Source of the DNA: Candidatus Methanoperedens sp. BLZ2
GTDB taxonomy: Archaea > Halobacteriota > Methanosarcinia > Methanosarcinales > Methanoperedenaceae
Assembly (NCBI RefSeq): GCF_002487355.1
Contig: NZ_NTMG01000035.1
Location: 1 to 56,811 of the forward strand
Reading direction: 5' to 3'
DNA: 56,811 nt
Both the position numbers and the translations under genes were made by a program. Positions 52,465 to 56,811 of this stretch are shown here, one piece after another. How positions within the stretch are numbered: the first letter of the stretch is position 1; every line of letters starts with the position of its first letter. Below the pieces are notes generated by a model. The model did not search any database, was not told the origin of the DNA, and saw only the letters and a program-made list of their open reading frames with translations.

Positions 52465-52821
52465 ATGAGTTCAGAATTACCCCCACAAATTCAAAACCAG
52501 CTTGCACAGTTGCAGCAGATACAGCAGCAGGCTCAAGCCCTGGCAGCCCAGAAGAACCAGGTCGAGATCAACTTAAAAGAAACAGAATTGGCTCTGGCAG
52601 AAATTGAAAAACTTGATGACAGCTCTGTAGTTTACAGGGCTATTGGAGATTTGCTCATTAAGACCGAACGTGAAAAAACGAAAAATGTCCTGGTTGAGAA
52701 AAAAGATATGCTTGGCCTGCGTGCAGAGACTATTACACGACAGGAAGAACGCATCCAGAAAAGATTCCAGCAATTACAGGAGCAGCTCAAACAGGCGATC
52801 GGCACTCCGGCCGCCAAGTAA
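52465..52821 (+). CDS. pfdB: Prefoldin subunit beta
   Basis: A 118-residue prefoldin beta with long N- and C-terminal coiled coils (LPPQIQNQLAQLQQIQQQAQALAAQ and RQEERIQKRFQQLQEQLKQAI) and the central hairpin LDDSSVVYRAIGDLLIKT. It assembles with alpha as a hexamer that passes unfolded proteins to the thermosome. It is followed within three bases by the DHH gene. Confidence 0.95.
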   Translation: MSSELPPQIQNQLAQLQQIQQQAQALAAQKNQVEINLKETELALAEIEKLDDSSVVYRAIGDLLIKTEREKTKNVLVEKKDMLGLRAETITRQEERIQKRFQQLQEQLKQAIGTPAAK

Positions 52822-52823
52822 TT

Positions 52824-53771
52824 ATGGAGTTAGACGAATCTGAATTCTATAACCAGCTGCTGGACTACAACAACATTCTTTATTTATGTCACAGGAATGC
52901 GGACCCTGATGCCCTTGGAAGCGCATTTGCGCTAAAAGAAGCAATCGGGGGAACGATTGGAGTTGTGGACGGATGCGACAGGGTTGCGTCCCAGATTGCC
53001 GGCCAGTTGAATATAGAATATGTACTTTCGCCAAAGGGAGATTATGACTTTGTGGTCGTTGTGGATACGTCCACACCTGCCCAGCTGAATGGGTTTCCAT
53101 TAAAGTCTTATGCTGTTATTGACCATCATTCGACCTCCTCACTGTCTGAAAATTCGGCTTTTCATCTTCACCGCAATAAAAGTTCAACCGCCGAGATCGT
53201 TCTTGAAGTCTTAAAAAAAATGGGCGCACCCATTATGCGGCGAACTGCTTTTGCCCTGCTATCAGGAATAATCACGGATACAGGCAACTTCAGGCATGCA
53301 TCATCGGATTCATTCAGAGCTGTAGCTGAACTTATGGATATCAGCGGTATAGAATACAATGAAGTTATTGATCTTTTATCTTCAGTTCCGCAGGATGTCT
53401 CAATGAGAATTGCCTTTTTAAAAGCAGCCCAGCGCTCGGTCATAGAACGTGTGGATGACTGGATAATCGTTTCATCGCATGTGAATTCTTTCGGGGGCGC
53501 AGCAGCCTCAAGCCTTGTCTCAATAGGCGCAGACGTTGCATTTGTTGGCGCAAAAAGGGATGATGTTGTAAAGGTGAGCGGCAGGGCAAGAAGGGAGATA
53601 CAGAATGCAGGCATAAACCTGGCAAAACTGATGGAAGATATTAGCGCCAAATTCAATGGTACCGGAGGCGGTCATGAAGGCGCAGCAGGAATGGATGCAT
53701 CAGGGGATGTAGAAACTATCCTTGCTGCCTGTGTCGGGTATGCCAGAAATTCAATTACAAAACGACTATAA
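52824..53771 (+). CDS. DHH-family phosphoesterase
   Basis: A 315-residue DHH-DHHA1 enzyme. Motif I HRNADPDALGSA (residues 24-35), DTST, motif III IDHHST and C-terminal GTGGGHEGAAGM are all present. It cleaves short oligonucleotides or cyclic dinucleotides in relatives (NrnA/RecJ-like). It follows pfdB by two bases and is conserved in this place in Methanosarcinales. Confidence 0.88.
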   Translation: MELDESEFYNQLLDYNNILYLCHRNADPDALGSAFALKEAIGGTIGVVDGCDRVASQIAGQLNIEYVLSPKGDYDFVVVVDTSTPAQLNGFPLKSYAVIDHHSTSSLSENSAFHLHRNKSSTAEIVLEVLKKMGAPIMRRTAFALLSGIITDTGNFRHASSDSFRAVAELMDISGIEYNEVIDLLSSVPQDVSMRIAFLKAAQRSVIERVDDWIIVSSHVNSFGGAAASSLVSIGADVAFVGAKRDDVVKVSGRARREIQNAGINLAKLMEDISAKFNGTGGGHEGAAGMDASGDVETILAACVGYARNSITKRL

Positions 53772-53816
53772 GTCAACCATTTGGAATTATTATTCTCACA
53801 TTGCTCATCAATATTT

Positions 53817-55313
53817 TTATGCTCTCGATATTTCTGCATTTTCAGGATCAAGTCCGACCCATTTAACTTTGTAACCGAGAATATCAAGCATCTGCTGGCT
53901 TTTTATTCCGTATTTCTCGAAAATAATAATGGCTTCACTATGTTTTTTGATGCTATCCAGTTCGCTCTGAATTGTTTTAATAGTTTGATTATCTACAAGC
54001 TGGTCTCCGATGAGTGAATGCCCGTTGATCTTCTGCCGTATCACAGTCTTTAAGGCATCCAGGCCGACACCATATTTTCTTGCGATTTCATCAAGATCAA
54101 TAACACTCCCCTGCAAAATAATTTCGATGTTTTTAAGCTTTTCAACTTCTTCAGCGAGTTGTTTCTCCTCATATCGTCTCAAGATTTCCAGTATCTCAAG
54201 ATATGGTATTTTCTTATCATAAAAAATCAGGTTATCAACTTTGAATTCCGGGCCTGAGCAAGCAAGATCATTATTCACCAGGAGTATCAAGTTTTCCTTT
54301 TCTGTCAGCAGATTTATCTTTTGGATTTTATTCTTGAGATATTCAGGTGTCCAGAAGCCAATGATTTCAACGTATATCCTGGTACCGTTTCTCTCAAGTG
54401 AAAAATCAGGAATAAAGGCATACTGACCTGCTTTCATCAATGCCGGTTCTCTCTTACATGACCATCCGTTGAAGTTCAGTAAAGAGAACTCTTTTTCAAT
54501 GGCACTATCAAAAGTCTCGATATTAGGGTATGCTTCTATATTGAAAATCTGTCTGGTATTATCCAGGGTAAAATCATAAATCTTTTTTCCCTGCATTGTT
54601 TTTTTCATGATACTTGCTTTCAAATTCCATTTGCTGCACTTCATGATAGTCGGCAGCAACTTTGCCAGAGCTGTACCATACTTTTCAGTCATTTTGAATA
54701 TGCTAACAGGACCATCGATGATTATTTTTCCATCCTGGATAAGGTACATTAATCCAAGCCGTTTAATCTTCCAGAAGATATCCTGGTAATTTCCTTCTAT
54801 CTGAATTTCCATACCCCATGCTTTAAAAAGAAGCGTTTGCGTCAGGGATAGATTATATTGCCTGAGCAGGTTTTCAGGTGTTGTGGTCTTGAATTCTTTT
54901 ATTACGAGATTCTCTTCCATATCCGCCCACAAAATCTTTTCAAAGGCATCAGTCTCAATAGACAATCTTCTGGCAATCCTTTCAATAATCTCTTTTCGTT
55001 CCTTAATATCACTAACTGCGCCATTGCATTCCTCAAAAACAGTTCTTCTTGCAGTGACTGGTTCTATGAGCGAATCCATCTCGATGATGCATCTTCTCTC
55101 AAGAATTTGAGTTAGTCCACGGATCAAGCGGTAATCTATCTCCTCAAAATCTTCGATTTCTTCAACGAGTTCCCCATATGTTTTCCCGATATGTTCCTGG
55201 AACAGGTTAATAACCGAGCTTGAAATTTCCAGGTTCTTCCGGTCAAGCGTAGCGTAAACAGGCTCTATTTTTCCGTTGTAGATCTTTGTAACAAGAAGGT
55301 CACTGGTTAGCAT
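53817..55313 (-). CDS. Bax1 (DUF790) nuclease, XPB partner
   Basis: A 498-residue protein matching DUF790/Bax1, the structure-specific nuclease that pairs with archaeal XPB. The nuclease core carries FIPDFSLERNGTRIYVEIIGFWTPEYLKNKI, with the acidic and lysine residues of the PD-(D/E)xK fold; the C-terminal region has ALKTVIRQKINGHSLIGDQL. It follows the XPB gene by five bases, as in other archaea, supporting joint action at DNA damage. Confidence 0.9.
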   Translation of the reverse strand: MLTSDLLVTKIYNGKIEPVYATLDRKNLEISSSVINLFQEHIGKTYGELVEEIEDFEEIDYRLIRGLTQILERRCIIEMDSLIEPVTARRTVFEECNGAVSDIKERKEIIERIARRLSIETDAFEKILWADMEENLVIKEFKTTTPENLLRQYNLSLTQTLLFKAWGMEIQIEGNYQDIFWKIKRLGLMYLIQDGKIIIDGPVSIFKMTEKYGTALAKLLPTIMKCSKWNLKASIMKKTMQGKKIYDFTLDNTRQIFNIEAYPNIETFDSAIEKEFSLLNFNGWSCKREPALMKAGQYAFIPDFSLERNGTRIYVEIIGFWTPEYLKNKIQKINLLTEKENLILLVNNDLACSGPEFKVDNLIFYDKKIPYLEILEILRRYEEKQLAEEVEKLKNIEIILQGSVIDLDEIARKYGVGLDALKTVIRQKINGHSLIGDQLVDNQTIKTIQSELDSIKKHSEAIIIFEKYGIKSQQMLDILGYKVKWVGLDPENAEISRA

Positions 55314-55318
55314 TTTTC

Positions 55319-56656
55319 TTACCTTATAGCTTTATTTCTCCTTCTTGCCGTGTTAATTTCACTTGTTTCACCGGATACAATTTCATAAAGGATAGCTTCC
55401 TTTCCTTCTTTCTTTCTGAGTATCCTTCCCAGCCGCTGTATGAAAGCTCTTTCACTGCCTGTTCCACTCAAGACAACGCCAACATCGGCTTCGGGAACAT
55501 CTATTCCCTCGTCAAGAACTCTCGATGTAACAACCGCTCTATATATTCCTGATCTGAACCTGTCCAGAATATAGCTCCTTTCCCTGGTCGCGGTTCTGTA
55601 TGTAATGGCTGGTATTAGAAATCTCTTTGATATCATGTGAACCAGTTTGTTATGTTCGGTGAAAACGAATAATCTCCCCTCTTTATGTTTTTTCAGGATT
55701 TCTGAGAATTTTTCTATCTTCGAGACACTGTTCAGGGCGATGTCTCTTGCCTTATTTCTTGCAAGAAGTGCCTTCCTTGCGTCAGGATCTCTTCCGCTTC
55801 TGATTACAATCTTCTGAAAATCCAATGGAGTCCTGATTGTGATATTATTTTTCCTCAGGTAGTCCGTAAAGGTTCCATGATTTAGATCATACTCTTTTTG
55901 TTCTTCTGCTGTCAGTTCAACAACAATCTTCTGGATCTTGAAAGGTGATAGGTACTCTCCTGCAAGCTCTCTTATCTTCGTCTCAAATACCTTCCCACCC
56001 ATTAGCCTGTTAAGCTCTCTATGAGATCCGTCTTCTCTTTCATAGGTAGCAGTCAGACCCATCCTGAACGGTGAAGCAAACATCTCAGCAATTTGTTTAA
56101 AGCTCTCGGCTGGAAGGTGATGGACTTCATCAAAGATTATAAGACCAAACTTATTGCCAAGTTTTTCTGCATGTATATAAGCAGAGTCATAGGTTGAAAC
56201 TGTTAAGGCTTTGATATCATGCTCCCCGCCACCAAGCATTCCCACTTCGATTTTAAACTCTTCCTTCAATTTGGTACGCCACTGGTCAAGTAAGTCAAGG
56301 GTCGGAACTATCACTATTGTTGGAGTGTTCAGCAAGCATATAGCCTTCATACCAATAATAGTTTTACCGCTTCCTGTTGGTAATGTGAGCACTCCTCGCT
56401 GGCCATTTAGGATCCATGCATCAAGAGCCTGTTTTTGATAATCCCTCAAAATAATGTTGCTATGAAGATCAGGACATGGTAAGAGGTCCAGGACATTATC
56501 CGTAAATTCGATGCCTGAATTTTTCAGGTAATCAATAATATCTTTATAGTGCAAAGCCATTGCTTTGAATGTTCCGGAACGCTCATCCCATGTTGAGTTT
56601 GGGATTCGCATATTCCCACTGATCGCGATTGTTCCCCGATTAAAAGTAAGTTGCAT
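55319..56656 (-). CDS. XPB-type DNA helicase
   Basis: A 445-residue superfamily 2 helicase. Damage-recognition-like N-terminus, Walker A LPTGSGKT (residues 92-99), DEVH (176-179), GLTAT, the XPB-specific R-E-D in YEREDG (207-209), and motif VI QRLGRILR. XPB opens DNA for excision repair or transcription; with Bax1 it forms the archaeal helicase-nuclease pair. 56657-56811 has no gene that I can see. Confidence 0.93.
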   Translation of the reverse strand: MQLTFNRGTIAISGNMRIPNSTWDERSGTFKAMALHYKDIIDYLKNSGIEFTDNVLDLLPCPDLHSNIILRDYQKQALDAWILNGQRGVLTLPTGSGKTIIGMKAICLLNTPTIVIVPTLDLLDQWRTKLKEEFKIEVGMLGGGEHDIKALTVSTYDSAYIHAEKLGNKFGLIIFDEVHHLPAESFKQIAEMFASPFRMGLTATYEREDGSHRELNRLMGGKVFETKIRELAGEYLSPFKIQKIVVELTAEEQKEYDLNHGTFTDYLRKNNITIRTPLDFQKIVIRSGRDPDARKALLARNKARDIALNSVSKIEKFSEILKKHKEGRLFVFTEHNKLVHMISKRFLIPAITYRTATRERSYILDRFRSGIYRAVVTSRVLDEGIDVPEADVGVVLSGTGSERAFIQRLGRILRKKEGKEAILYEIVSGETSEINTARRRNKAIR

Positions 56657-56811
56657 GATTTAATAGAAATCGTAATTATGTGTTAATAAACGTTGGCAGG
56701 GGATGTAAAACTAATTGAAATGTTCATTATTCGGGAAATATACCCTGGTCGTCGAAAAAGGTGTGTTTTTCACCGACATGCACAATAAGTTAAATCCCTC
56801 TCCCCCTTCCC

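Noticed and set aside
1-56811. tRNA, rRNA or CRISPR genes anywhere
   Set aside because: I found no cloverleaf with a GGTTCGA-like arm, no rRNA core and no spaced repeats; small unusual tRNAs could have been missed by eye.

Overview
The window is archaeal and euryarchaeal. It carries methanogenesis-marker genes (marker 14 with DUF1890 and DUF1894), fae, mfnA for methanofuran, a PAN proteasome ATPase, Orc1/Cdc6, prefoldin beta, the KEOPS subunit Pcc1, XPB-Bax1, and TATA-box promoters with several leaderless starts. Heme-lyase genes for c-type cytochromes, sarcinarray-type surface proteins and an archaeosortase point to Methanosarcinales; an anaerobic methane oxidiser such as Candidatus Methanoperedens is my best guess. 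The species cannot be settled from the window.

Layout. 1-863: pentapeptide-repeat protein with a K+-channel-like pore, cut by the window edge. 987-3563 (-): UPF0200 kinase, UPF0201 and a split ccmF, joined by overlapping stops and starts. 3616-5526 (+): PAN and an AIM24-like protein. 5567-6502: remnant toxin-antitoxin genes and a nucleotidyltransferase pair. 6602-9510 (-): DUF1894, DUF1890, methanogenesis marker 14, TrmJ. 9548-11004: accessory island (RHH/coiled-coil protein, membrane protein, PLD-like protein). 11303-11690: broken transposase touching the end of mptD. 11682-15820 (-): membrane-lipid and surface-anchoring block (mptD, pssA, PS decarboxylase, archaeosortase A, geranylgeranyl reductase, membrane protein). 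15816-17125: first TnpB-only element. 17241-19560: Rsm22-like methyltransferase, UPF0148, UPF0147. 19880-21416: probable replication origin (three ORB boxes) and orc1/cdc6. 21440-25059: tandem signal peptidases, hisS, TPR protein. 25200-26211: AbrB regulator behind two palindromic operators, and two microproteins. 26270-31007: fae, secF-secD, MoaD-like carrier, moaA. 31171-32977 (-): YwgA-like protein, PIN fragment, signal-less solute-binding protein. 33258-34621: DUF357, UPF0212, Dph6-like. 34803-37300: regulator, methyltransferase, membrane protein. 37346-38606: second TnpB element, inserted in the 3' end of mfnA. 39986-42272 (-): DUF116, MBL hydrolase, thioredoxin, CxxCxxC microprotein, peroxiredoxin remnant. 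42369-43911: membrane protein and class V aminotransferase. 44067-49135 (-): envelope operon (flippase-like, polyprenol-kinase-like, 921-residue surface protein, sarcinarray protein). 49247-51243 (+): Ig-like surface protein and DUF169. 51250-52121: decayed DNA with a broken parA. 52172-53771 (+): pcc1, pfdB, DHH phosphoesterase. 53817-56656 (-): Bax1 and XPB.

How they connect: the artA-PS decarboxylase-pssA block can lipid-anchor surface proteins; SecDF and the two signal peptidases supply export, and the sarcinarray protein ends like a sortase substrate. The marker-14 block, fae and mfnA belong to C1 metabolism. The most unusual signals are two intact TnpB elements whose 3' ends form a hairpin with a compensated base pair, the rewritten C-terminus of MfnA, a duplicated start region in pssA, and a 50-base scar that changed the tail of the sarcinarray protein.
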